In this document: positions 34,384 through 46,400 of the stretch, piece after piece
Numbering within the stretch: the first letter of the stretch is position 1
Layout: each line of letters opens with the position of its first letter
From: Parus major
Taxonomy: Eukaryota > Chordata > Aves > Passeriformes > Paridae
Length of the DNA stretch: 64,000 bases
Direction: 5' to 3'
Assembly (NCBI RefSeq): GCF_001522545.3
Contig: NC_031769.1
Span: 66,527,402-66,591,401, forward strand
Position numbers and translations under genes: made by a program
Notes under the pieces: model-generated
Databases searched by the model: none
Told to the model about the DNA's origin: nothing
What the model saw: the letters and a program-made list of their open reading frames with translations, nothing else

Positions 34384-34415
34384 GTCAAATATTTGACCAA
34401 AAAATTGGTCAAATA
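34384..34415. repeat. Nested inverted repeats of GTCAAAT / ATTTGAC
   Basis: Three alternating copies lie within 32 bases. GTCAAATATTTGAC (34384-34397) is a perfect 14-bp palindrome. The arm TATTTGACCAA (34390-34400) and its complement TTGGTCAAATA (34405-34415) form a perfect 11-bp stem with an AAAA loop. TTGACC/GGTCAA is a nuclear-receptor-type half-site, so the layout also reads as an everted pair. Confidence 0.8.
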
Positions 34416-37400
34416 ACCTGTGGTTCCAGGTGGCAAATATGATCATGGCCAGAGGAAGAGTGGAGGTGTTCCCTGGCAGGAGACCCACAGAGGTCAGGGG
34501 CTTGATAAGTGTGGCATTACCATGGAGCCTGCACAGTCACTGGTGGTGGGCATGTTGAATGTGCAAGCAGTAAGTTTCTCAGAAAGAACAGCTTCTATCT
34601 TCTTTCTGCTTAATATCATAATATCCTTGGGTTTAGTTGTGGACTAGTTAAGAGGGGTGGCACTCCCATTCCTCAAGCTGAGGAGACAGCAGGGACATTT
34701 ACCCAATCTGCACTGAAACATTCGGAACTGCAGCTTCTGATCTGTGATGAGACTTGTAACTCAATTTGTCTTCTTCGTGCTTAACAACCTGAGGAATGAT
34801 GAAGGTGGCAGGCCATCTGTGGAGGATGGGTGATTAGATGCACGACTGAGGGGAGAAAAGGCTGGCTGCTAATGGGTATAAGCAGATACCAACAGAACAG
34901 GAGCAAGAATGCCAGTCAAGGGATGCTGTAACAGGTACTGTAGCAATATATTGTGAACCTGCAGGGCTTTGGCTTAAGACATCTGAGGCATTTAAGTGGA
35001 AAACATTTTCCATAGGGCTACAGTGCCAGACAGGATTTTTATGAAGCACGCAATAGGGCAGAGAATTGTATGTCTCAGTGAGTCAGAGGAGAGGTGTAGA
35101 GCTGTTACATGGACATGATAAATAGAAAAGATGGAATTACCACTTTAGGCGGCTCTGAGATTGCAGATCCAGACTTAGGGTTTTAGCCTTATCAGGGAGT
35201 ATCAGACACTGTAGTGCCTAGTAGAAGAACAGGATTTTTTCACCAATAGAGTGGTTCAGGTTAATGAAGGAAGCAAGATGCCATTAGAATTTAATGTGCA
35301 AGTTTGTTAGGCATCTAAATGGTGATTCATTAATAGCTGTGAAGGAAGATAAATATCTTTCATTTTATATGCAGTTAGATGCTCTCACTTGGAAGCCTCC
35401 CCTAACACTCCTAGCCTGAAGAGGGAAATTATGCTCCCTGTGTACAGTCCTGTTGTCATTCCAGTCACTGAAGCAGCCTCCAACCGAGCATCCTATGGGA
35501 CTGCTGTGCTAAAAATAGCTGCTCACTGCTTACACCTGCAGCAGAGGGCACGGCTGCAGATTAGACACACAGACACCTACAGCACTCCTGCGTGTCGAGT
35601 TCTTGGTCAAAGCAGATGTGCGCAGCACGCATCCGGAAGAAGTGTTACTCTGAGCAATTAAAGCCTGGAGTGAGCTGTCTAGAGCATAGGAGTGATTTCC
35701 CCAGGTGGGAAAAGCAGCTTCCCACCTGGCTGTCGCCACACTTCAAGAAGTGGTGAAATTGAATTTCTGCTTGGATCAGGACTCGAGATGACTCCGCTCT
35801 GCACGGTCCTGTGTGGTATTTATATACCAAGCTCTTCCCAAGTAACTCACCTCTAAATTAGTGTCAGCACAAGTCCTGTAGCAGGATCTGCTACTCACTC
35901 AATGTGAAAGCATTACCTTTCATGCCCCAGCCTGCAGATTTAAGGTAAGGATTTTGTCTCTCTTTAGATCCAGCACAATTTAAACCCTTTGAATGTCAAG
36001 GACCTGGGAGAAAGGGTATGACATGCAATGAAAAATACTGACTCCTTAGGCCCTCCTCCTTTGACTATGGCCTGTGTCCTAGGTTCATGCAGTCCGAGGC
36101 ATTTTTGTAGAACAAGCCCTTTCTGGGAACCTTTTAGACCAGGATTCCAAGTCCTTATTCCATTTAATATTCAGAGCTGAGGAGTGTCTTGTGATCCATT
36201 GTAATTATTATTATCAGTAATCTTTTCCATACTCTGGGTGGATGACGTATGAAATTCCCTGTTCAGAAGCCAAGTCAGGACATTCAAATTTAATTTTCAA
36301 ATTTTAATTTTAATTAACATTATAAGCTGAAAGTGAGAAAATGACCATATTTGTTTTCATTTTACCCTGTTAATATCAGTGCTGCTTAATCTTAGAGATG
36401 GCACTGGAATGTGATTAAATATTTTAGGCAGCTGAGCTAAACATTAGTAGACATGAATGTAGGCATGACAACCTGTTTCAAGAGCCAAAAGTTGTAGAGA
36501 GTTAGGTTATATTAATAAAAAATTATATGGATGGGAGGGAGAAAAGGTGAAACTTTTAGATAAAGTCTTTCTTTGTAAGATTTGCTGTGTTCCTAAAATC
36601 ATTATCAACATAATTGTTTTAAAAGAAAACCAGCCACAGACATTGTTTCAGCTTCTAGGCCTGTTTGTTCATATATTTCTATACATGCCATTATGGCAAG
36701 GCTTTTCTTAGGACAATATTTACCCTCATCAGTCTCATTGCAAGAAGACATATTCTGATTTTTTTTTTCTTTCTTCTTGATGTTTGTATCACTGTTTTTC
36801 TCCCTGTTCCTCTTTTGTCACTTTACCACCAAAAAGGCTGCAACAAAAAGAGAGGAAGGAGAGAAGGGGGAAAAACATAATTTAAAATGCAGAGCACCAT
36901 AAAACTGCTTTAGTTTTCTTAAATAGAATCAGGAGAAATGATAAGATATTTTAATATTGTGGGTTTTTATGCCAATAAAACCTGGTGTTTTGAAAACCTG
37001 TCTTTCTGAGGTGCTCTTCCTGCTTCTGCTCCTCTTGCTGTTCACTTATAGCTTGCTGAGACATGACTATAGATCTTAAATTGACTTTTATTTTTAAATT
37101 TTTGTTCTTCTGCATGTATTTCAACACAGTTATCAATACTGCATTAGCCTTCTTTTTGAAGGCTATTTAATAATTAGTATTGTAGAATTTTCTAAAGTAT
37201 AGTCAGTGGAAAACTATATGCCATCTCCTTTGTAGATTGGCATAGTAAAATTTTTACCAAAATACAGATTTTTACGAAGGAAAATGTGCTAGCTGAGGCT
37301 ACAAGCTGGCTACACTGGCACAATATAATGTATTATATTCATGAGTAAATTTTAGGTGCTTCAGCATGAAAAGCTGTTTTCTTCAAGTTTCTGTGTATAT

Positions 37401-37476
37401 CATAAGCTTAGGAATATCTGATGTCCAATCAAATGCTAGTTTATTTATACATGTTGAACACAGAGAGGACCATTAT

Positions 37477-37503
37477 CTTTTCTGTAGATTTTCTACAGAA
37501 AAG
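37477..37503. repeat. Perfect 11-bp inverted repeat
   Basis: CTTTTCTGTAG (37477-37487) and CTACAGAAAAG (37493-37503) are exact complements around a 5-base loop. It is a simple hairpin with no flanking T-tract or gene context. Confidence 0.8.
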
Positions 37504-37618
37504 CTCATCTTGTCCCTGCTCTGTAAGTGAAACCTCTTTCTTGACTTGCTAAAGTTAATGGCAACCTTCCAAGTTTTCCTAGCTCCAGTCAGGGCTGTTG
37601 CTGTTGACATTTTTTACA

Positions 37619-37640
37619 GGGAGGGAGGGAGGGAGGAAGG
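37619..37640. repeat. (GGGA)n purine tract
   Basis: About five GGGA/GGAA units, purine only. Confidence 0.8.
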
Positions 37641-38589
37641 AGTGTTCTTTGTTCTCAGAAGAAAAGTTTAATCCCTTTTAAGAGCAAGAGGAACTGACGG
37701 GGAGCAGTTAAACAACCAGATCAAGGTCAGGCACAGGGAATGTGTGTGGTGTACACGGCAGCTGAGCCTCTTCTGCTAACACCAGAATAAACTGGAGGTC
37801 CCTTTTTTCCTCCTCCCCACATCACTTTCCAAAACCATTCCTCAGGTTTCGTCATCATGGGTTTGAAATTTATGATGATAATATAATAAAAATATGAGAA
37901 TCCGATAGGAAAAGGACTTGGTCATCCTTCCAGCCTGTCTGCCAAGCAGTAATGGGGCTGAGGCTGCTGCATGAGGGGCAGGGAGCCAGGAGTGAAGCAA
38001 AGTAGGTAGGACAGTGCCCTCACAGTGGGTCCCTGGCAGAGAGAGCAGAGTGGGCTGGGTGACAGTGACCAGGAGTCCAGCTGGACACATGAGTCTGTTG
38101 TGACAAGGAGGTGCAGGGCTGGGAAGTTAATTTATTGGGTCGGGTTTGCGTTTGTGACATGCAAGGGTGGGCTCAGGGCCATCTACAGCACAGCTCAGGC
38201 AGGGACCAAGAGCAAGGGCTTGAGCTGAATACACTGGAAGGTGCAGAGAGCCCCAGCAAGGCTTCTCACAGCTCTGCTCCCAGCAGCCAGGTCACACAGC
38301 GGCACCACCTCAAGCCAGCCTTGAGCAGTAGCCCTCAGAGGAAGAGGAGAGGCTGCAGGGCCTAACACCAAGAACAAAACTTTCCCCAAAAGGTTGGTAG
38401 GGCCATCTGTTAGCCATGTGGATAAGACTGCTGCAGAGATGATAATTATTTGTGTCTGCTTACTGTAGAAGGAGATGGGGAGATTCCCTATGTTATTTGT
38501 TTTAGCAGCAGTTCAGCAAATGCTCAGCCTAAAATTTGAAGTAATTCTGGAACAGGTTGAGGTACAAATAAACAACAGGAAAATTAGCA

Positions 38590-39540
38590 GATTGACAGGG
38601 CTGGTACTAATCACCCAAGTGTTCTGGAGGAGCTCAAGGCTAGACTGAAGAATGATCTCCTGAATTTGAGAGACGTAGTAAAATAGCAGATGAAATTCAG
38701 TGCATGTAAATGTAAGTCCTGGGTAATATTAGATCTAACTTCACATATAATATCCTGAGCTAACACTTTGTTATTCTTATGTAAGAGCGAAACTGTGGGT
38801 TTGTAATAGTCCCATGAAACCAACAGCTAGTACTCAGTAGCAGTGGAATAAAAGATTAAATGCTACTACTTTGTAGAAGGAGAACAGGGGTAAAGAAGTC
38901 CAATCCCGAGGGTCACACCCCCTCCTCCCGCCCTTGCAGTTCTGATCCTCTCATCTTGAATAGATCACAGCAGGAGGAAGCTGAAGAAAGGTAATGAATT
39001 TGAGCAAAGATATGAGATTATATCTTTCAAGGATATCATCCTTGATGATATCAAGGAACAGGTAAGCAGGATGAAACTTACATTGTCTCTTTCCAAGGAT
39101 GGATGGATGGTGTGATAGTGGTGTGATAGAGATCTACAAAACCATGAGTGACCCAGAAGAGGGGACTAGAGCTTGACTTCTTGTTATTTCTTCTTCCATG
39201 AGAGCCGTGGCCCATCAGGTGACACTAGCAGGAGGCAGGCCCAATGCAAACAGGAGGTGGCTGTTCCTGTGGAGTGAATGAGGCTTGTTGTACTGCCTGC
39301 CAAAGGATGGTTTGGAAAGAAGCCTGGAAAAGTGTTTGGAATAGAGCTTCTTTGAGTCTTACTACCTAGATAAACCACAACAGGCTTAGGGAGTCCCTTA
39401 AGGTTGGGGAGAGTATTAGTGTGAAAGTGCCTTCCAAGTGGCACTTGTTTTTAACCTCATTTACAGACATAGCTGGAGGCAGAAAACTGAGCTAGGTGGA
39501 CCAAGGTCTTCTCAGGATATAACTCTACCTTTTCTGTGAT
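38590..39540 (+). mobile_element. Old CR1/L2-like LINE relic, sense orientation
   Basis: Decayed LINE 3'-region phrases occur in order: GATGAAATTCAGTGCATGTA, TAGAGATCTACAAAACCATG, CACTAGCAGGAGGCAGGC, ACTGCCTGCCAAAGGATGG, TTAGGGAGTCCCTTAAGG, and near the end GAGCTAGGTGGACCAAGG and TTTTCTGTGA. These parallel the relic in intron 3 and the 3' UTR of old amniote CR1-like LINEs. No open frame survives. A short self-complementary run (39027-39057, TCAAGGAT/ATCCTTGA alternating) lies inside. Confidence 0.65.
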
Positions 39541-42500
39541 TTTAATCATATCTTTATTTTTTAGTTTTGAAGAAAAAAGTCTAAGCTACTATTTTGAATT
39601 CAAAGTACATCTGTCCTAGGCATGATGCAAGGTTGTCATATACTGCCATGAAAATTCATTGTTGTGTCCTTTGATCTGCCAGATCTTCAGAAAAGCTTTG
39701 ACACTGTGCAAGTCTTCACAGAGTACAACAGGAATATTAAAGATGAAACAGAGGACTGTGTCTAACGCCAGTGAGGAAGGTCACCACTCCAATGACAAGC
39801 CCTCCAGCATGAGGGTACTGTGGTTTTATCCTGTCTTGCATCTATGAAAACAGGAGGCTGTCTTCCTCTTCATGTGCAACATTCTTAAAATATTTGTTCC
39901 TTTCCATCCTTCTGCTTTTGGGTTTTGAGGGAATTTGCCATGAGTGGTTGCCATGGTTACGAGGACACGGCTGCTGTTGGAGTGGGAAATCTGCAGAGAG
40001 CAAATAGAAAAACCATTGCATCTGGGAAAGGGTAAATGTGCTTTGTATCTATAATGGCCATTCCTCCCCAGTTAGAAGTCGATATGAAATTGGAAAAAGA
40101 GATGTTATTCTTAACCCCCTCGTCTTACTGTGAAAGGTAGAGCTCTCCTCTATCATTAAGTCCTCTTAGATTGCTGAAAGCACTCTGATTTATGTGCTCC
40201 CTTGAGTATTAAAGGGCAGGAAACAGGCTGTGTTGCAAAATATGCTACTAAACCAAGTTGTGCAATTTTCTTGTGTAAGAAGGAAAATGGATTTTTCTTT
40301 CTTATTTAGAGTTGCACACTTCCATTTTGTTCTTTTCTCCAAATACAGCAGAGGAAAAGATGGGAGCAATGGTTCTCTCCTTGCCCTTGCACTTTTTGGT
40401 AGCGTTGTCAAATACTTGTGCTTCTGACCAGCTCTGCAGAGCACTTGGTTGAACCCAGGAATAATGCTGGGTATATCTACAGGGGTGCAGGGCATGCACA
40501 AAAATCTTCTTATGGAGTAGCTGCATTGAAACAAAGTTTGTTGTAAACCTGAAGCCAGCCTTGTCCCATGACTGTCCCTGAAGAACCCACTGCTTCTGCT
40601 ACAAAATTTGAGGGAGTCTTCAACACAAATGTGGAGGGTGAATTTATGTCTTTCTGGAAAGGTCAGTACAGAGCCTCTGCACACACTTGTAGCCTGGTGG
40701 GAGGAGCTAGGAGATAACTGAGCCACCCTTTACAAAACCTTTTTATTCTGGAGTGAGTGGTAATTTTCAATCAGGTAACTTTGGTTAAAGTCCTGACCGT
40801 AGGGGAGAGAAAAAGCAATGCAGAAAGTGAAGACCTACATTAGAAATTAAACTTGGGGGCTTCTCTTGCTCTCTTCCTCCACAGATTTTAGCTGTAGTTT
40901 TTTGCCACCTTAATGCAGAATTGCTTATCTGAGAAAGCACAACACAAATTTCAAGGTGAGTGCAGCTGCATCTCTAGATGTTGATAGAAACACTCAGGGG
41001 ACTATCTGATGTTCCATGCAAGACTAGCAAAGGATTAATTCTGATTTGTTTTATTTTCATTAATTGTTGTAAATAATTCGGTTGACTACAGTAAGAAAAT
41101 CAGCCTTTTGGCTAAATACACACAAAAATCCACATCATTTTTAAAATGTATTTTTCTTATAAAGCTCAAGTTGCAGATGTCTTTTTGTTTGCAACTTGTG
41201 CAGTACTTGAGAAAAATAAAATGAGTTTTTGATAGAAGAAGCAGCTAACCATTTAGGGGAGCTTACCAAGCAGTAGAAGATTGCAAATGGTGATAAATAT
41301 TCAAATCCCAAAGCAAGATATTTCTAGGCTTCCATATTCCAATAAAATGATTAAAATGAATGCCTTGCTATTTATAGAGGGTGGCAGTTTAACACCCTAA
41401 GATATTCATATTTAATAGCATGCTCTTGTACTGCTGCCAGTGCTGAAGAGTTGAGGGACTGCTTGCCACGATGGATGGGTTTCAGCCAGGCAGAGCCTGC
41501 CTCTGATGCTTGGCCACCACAACAGCCACCTGCCAGCCACAAGGTTCTTCTGTCAGGGCAGCAGCCTCTTGATGGGGAGAGTTTGTGACTGATATTTATT
41601 GGTGTTCTTAATCCCCTGACAGATATGCCTATGGTATCACTTTTTAATGCTGCTGGTAGTCATAGGGCACAGCTGTAGGCACACCGAATTTGGAGAGGAT
41701 TTTGAGATATGCAGTAGTAATTGTGTGTGTGCCTCCATCAAGTAGCATTCGCTCGGCTCTGTGGTGTTCTATCCTTTCTACTTCACAAAAATAACCTCTT
41801 ACAGTTTTGCCTTCTTCTTTGGTAGTCATGCAGCAGTCCTGGAAAAATGCAGGGCTCTTCTAGTTCCACAAAAATTTAAGAAGTTGGACCTTCAGGAATT
41901 GGTGGTGGAGGGTACAAAAAAACAAAAAAATAAAAAAGAAACCCAAACCAGAAATCCGGAAACACTTCCGCAAAGCACAGTTTATTGTATCTGGTTCTTT
42001 TTCACCACAGTACTCTGTGAGAAGTCCTGCCAGCTGTGTGTTAAATGAGATGAGTAACATCTGCCACATGCTCATTAAACATCACATATATGACATCCTC
42101 TGACGAATCCAGTGCTAATTAGGATCTGTAATGAGAGTTATTCTCCTTTTAATTAATATGAGCAGGGTAGATTTTCAGTAATATCTAAGTGAGGAGCTTA
42201 CATCTGCTTTTCCAAAAGCAGCTTAGAGAAGCATCTCACTGGACTGAAATATCATGCAAACAGCGGTAGCAGTGGCTACTTTTTTAAACTGTGTCACAGG
42301 CCTGGCTGCACTGGAACTGTTGATTAGCTAAAGTCTGGTAATCCTGCTGTATGGAGTTTGTTTATCAGTGGGGTGGTGTGATGGGATTCCTTTCACTTTT
42401 CTTCCTTTCTTCTGGCTTGCTTTCTCCCCTGTGACAGAGGTGACTATTCTGGAGAAGTGTTGCTCTTGAAAACTGAGTCTTGGACAAAAGCCAAGGTCTT

Positions 42501-43292
42501 GATCCAGCTCCTAGTGCAGCAAGTGGGAAGATGCCTATTTATGTGAGAAAAGCTTCAGATGGTCCATGACAAAAGATTTAATGGAGCCTTTTTTAGTAGT
42601 TAGGCTTGCTCTGATTTCTTTGTCTGTGTAATAACTTTGCCTTCTAATGTGTGCAGGTCACAGTCTGACACAAATGCCCTTTTGCAGGGGACAGGAAAGA
42701 GGTGCTTTTAAAATAAACCCAGATATGTGGAGACCAAGACTTCCATACAAACCATAAAAAGCAGCCTTTAGGAGAAGTAGTAGAGACAGGTCAAACACAA
42801 GCTCAAGGAGTTATTAAAGAATGAGAAAAAATTGCTCCGTTAGAGCCACCAAGGATCTATACCATCCATGTGGCAACATATGGCCAAGGATACAGTTCAA
42901 CAGTGGAAGATATGAAGATCTGACTTTGCCAAACAGAAACTTGTCCCCACTCCCCTGCCAAAATTCATCCCAGAGCTCCATTTCCAATGCACAACCTCCC
43001 TGCCATGGGAGCTGGGGAGAATGCATGTGTTCTGGAAGCTGGGGATCCCCATGAGGTTTGACTTAGATCACTTAACTGGGAGCCAGTGAAGTGAAGACAA
43101 GCTCTAAGGCATAGCTGAGAGGCAAAATTGAATTTCTTGGGAGAAGTTGGCTTCAGCAGGATGAAAGACGCCAGCTCCTGCTGAACTCCTGGAAGATGAC
43201 ATTCTGTTGCCTTACCCTGCTGCAAGCTTCTCCCAGGATCCTGCTGCTGCTGTGAATCAGGCTGTCTCCTCTGAGTGTCACTGCTCCAGGCA
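39541..43292. other. Intergenic, no gene recognised
   Basis: AT-rich sequence with short open frames only. The block 42030-42290 is dense in TAATTA-type cores (GTGCTAATTAGG, TTTTAATTAATATG) plus an octamer-like ATGCAAAC, and may be regulatory. The rest shows nothing I can name. Confidence 0.65.
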
Positions 43293-43459
43293 GCAGTGCC
43301 TTGTCCCTGTGCAGGATGGTTGGAACCCGCCCCTGCAGTGCCTTGTCCCTGTGCAGGATGGTTGGAACCCGCCCCTGCAGTGCTTTGTCCCTGTGCAGAA
43401 TGGTTGGAACCTGCTCCTGCAGTGCCTTGTCCCTGTGCAGGATGGTTGAAACCTGCAGC
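43293..43459. repeat. 42-bp minisatellite, four units
   Basis: Units start at 43293, 43335, 43377 and 43419, each beginning GCAGTGCCTTGTCCCTGTGC and continuing through GATGGTTGGAACC. Units 1 and 2 are identical, unit 3 has a few substitutions, and unit 4 is incomplete at its end. Because 42 is a multiple of three and the unit lacks stops in several frames, open frames pass through on both strands. The minus-strand frame (43762 down to 42965) carries a 14-residue repeat of the form GSNHPAQGQGTAGA. Confidence 0.95.
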
Positions 43460-46400
43460 TCCCTGCAGTGAGGGGGAGCACAGCACATGGACCTCACCTC
43501 CAAGTGCTCTGCTGGGGCTGCCTGATGGGAAGAGCTCCTGGTCATCCCAGCATTCACATGAATGTATATAATTTGTGTAGGCTATGTGCTGCTGCTGGGC
43601 AATGAAGGTAAATAATCTTTTGCAATAGGTTAAAGGGTCAAAAGACTTTGAGCTGAAACTAGATGCTGAAGCAGAGATGAGCTGAGCATCTGGTGTGTCT
43701 GGTGCTGAGCTGATTGGAAAAATTGCAAAGGCATTTCCTCCCTCTGGCTTCAGCTTCATCATTTAAGTTACTATTATACATTTGGTGAGGCTTCAGAAGC
43801 AGCAAGCAAATCCACAGAAGTAGAGCAGGGGTTCAAATGTGTAAAAAATCACATCTGCAGAGCTATTCCCATCTTATTTTTATTGAGCATTGTGGAACAT
43901 GTGGCTATTGTGTAAGAGATAGCAATTGAATTAATAGTAGAGGTACTCCAGCCTGTTTTGAGGAAAATAATGAGCTTTTGATGCTGTAATAAGGATAACT
44001 ACTTTTCAGTTTAAGGTAGGCTTAAACTAGCCTGGCTAAACAGATCTAGTGTTTCCATTTAGAAATAAATGCCAGAAAAAGCCCTGATATGTTGTGTTTC
44101 AAATTAAAAGGATGTATCTCTGTTCAAAGGAATCATAGCTACAGTTTTGATTTGATCTACCAGCATTAGCTGAGTATATGCTCTCTAGAAAATAGGTCAC
44201 AGCAAGAAAGGCAGTTAAATTTAAAGAAAAATATGAGCAGTAGTGACTAGGGAGATTAAGGTGTTCAATAGAGGAGTGGCACTAAGTGACAAACAGCCCT
44301 CTTTCAGTTGGGCATAAATATTAATGCCTTCCACATTCATGCTAGACAGAGCCTTTTATTAAAACCTACTAAATAAGAAAATTGTAATCTGCATTTCTTA
44401 GGTTGGAGGCTTTGAGCCTACTGTGGCTGCCTAGTAGGAAAAATGTAAAGCTTCTCTTGTAAATGGTGTCTCTTTCATCACTTGTGAGAGTGGGAAATTC
44501 CAAATCTGATTTGACACATAGCTTTTCAGGACAGTAGCATATTCAATAAGTATAAAATAAACACTAACATCAGCTTCCTTGCTGTGGGTATCCATTTGTT
44601 CTGTAGCTTGCCCTCCAGCTTTGTTTCTGTGCCCATGCTGTGAGAATAGCCAGGACTCTTGTTTGAATGTTCCCCTTTCCTAGCTAATACATTATCTCAG
44701 CTCTTTAAGAAATATCATTTTGAACATTTTACTCAATATTGTGATTACATGTTGCTCTTGTTTGCAATTATACCATCATGATTACAATATCCTGGTCTGG
44801 AAAGAGCCCACCATGTCATTCCTAGTGTTGTAGTGCTGTTACTAGGGAAAATTTGTTTAGGATTGTCCTTTTCTAGTGTGATTAAAGGAATTAAATGCTT
44901 CATAAAGTCAGATATAAGTATTTAAGTTAAATATATGTACATATACATGTATATTTGTGTGCATATATATACACATGTATATTTGAATATTCACCAACAT
45001 TTCCATATGCTGAAGAAGCTTTACACTTTAAATGAAGGCTTTGAAAATTCAGATACAATTTCTGCACCAGGATGAAAATCAGCTCATTTCATTAACTCTG
45101 TCCCTGTTTGTTTCTTGACCGCTTCTTGCTTTTCATTCTTCCCTGTGGAAGGGAGCTTAAGACTCAACCAATACACTTAACATGTTTCTCCAAACATGAG
45201 GCTTATCAAGGCACGGACCTGATGGAATTTCTCAAAGGTATTGCTTTTTCATAAGTTGTTTGTGCTCTTACTTGAAGCAATAGCAGTGTGCACTGGGGCG
45301 CTTCATGCAGGAACAGACAAATTTAGAGAAAAATTGTAACCTTTCATCAAGAAAAAAGCCTGTTTCTGTAGTTTTATGCTGGCTGATGGCTCTTTATTTG
45401 TTTAGACTGGTAGTGTTGTTATTATGAAAGGAATTGGTCTTTGTGATAGCTTTAGGATGCTGTGAATGTAATGGGAGTTCTAGGAGGAAAAGCAATCATC
45501 TCATTGATTTAAGCTATCAATAAAATCATCCTATTCATTCCAGCTGTTTCAGTGATAAATGTGACATTATTCTCTCCATGATCTACCAGAAACAGGTATT
45601 TTTGTGAGCATTATTCAGTCAGAAGCTTTGCAGTAGGTCATGCTTCTATGTTGATTACTGGTGCACTCCAAATTCTGGTGTGCCCAAGCAATAGCTGATT
45701 TGAGATGGCAGGTTACAGTCATGAGGAAATCCTTGCAGAAAATATCTTTTTTACTCTGAGCAGGACTAGAGCTCTGGTGTTTAAAGTAATTTGAGTAACA
45801 ATGAAGATCAGTCTCAAACTGAGTGATGAAACAGGGTTTACAACCTCAAATAAGCAAGATGGCCTTAGGATGATGCAAAAGTAAGCAAAAAAGGAGATAT
45901 GTCCTGGGAAGTCTGCTTCCAGGACTCCAGGCAGCGAAGTCAGTGGCCATCTCTGTATACTGGAATCTGAGACCAATTGCTCATCCCCAAAGCAGCTGTC
46001 CTGAAGGTGGGGAAAGCAGGCATAGAACGGTGATCTTGTATTCTGGTTGGCATCCAGCAGACAAGCACTTTATAGGGAAGGCATAGGAGTGCTACAAGAA
46101 AATACCATCAGCTTTTCCCTGAAATGCAAAGAAATCCCACTAGATTCCAGAGATAAGCCACTCTCCTATAGTCATTGGACCAAGCCAGGACAGTTCTTTA
46201 GAAACAGTTTTCTCTCTTAATCTTGCCAGCAATTTTAATTCATGCAGGCAAAAGAATTGGCATTTGCTATTAAAGTTAACAAGATATTTCTCATTTATTA
46301 CACTGATTCTCAAAAGCAAAACCAAATAAGTCCCTTTCCCTGTGGTTTGGGTTTTTTGTTGTTGTGGGGTTTATTTTGGTTTTCTTGGTAGTCTGTCTGT

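Larger units (their letters stand above)
29451..38590. other. Intergenic sequence downstream of PXDC1, proximal part
   Basis: No gene is recognised. It is AT-rich overall, with one sharp GC-rich island (30280-30600), an everted-repeat cluster (34384-34415), an AT-rich motif block (36180-36480), an 11-bp-stem hairpin (37477-37503), a (GGGA)n tract (37619-37640) and a GC-richer stretch at about 37990-38370. Open frames are all short and without family similarity. Confidence 0.7.

Noticed and set aside
40190..40726. 178-codon minus-strand open frame
   Set aside because: Composition is like translated non-coding DNA, with no domain recognised.
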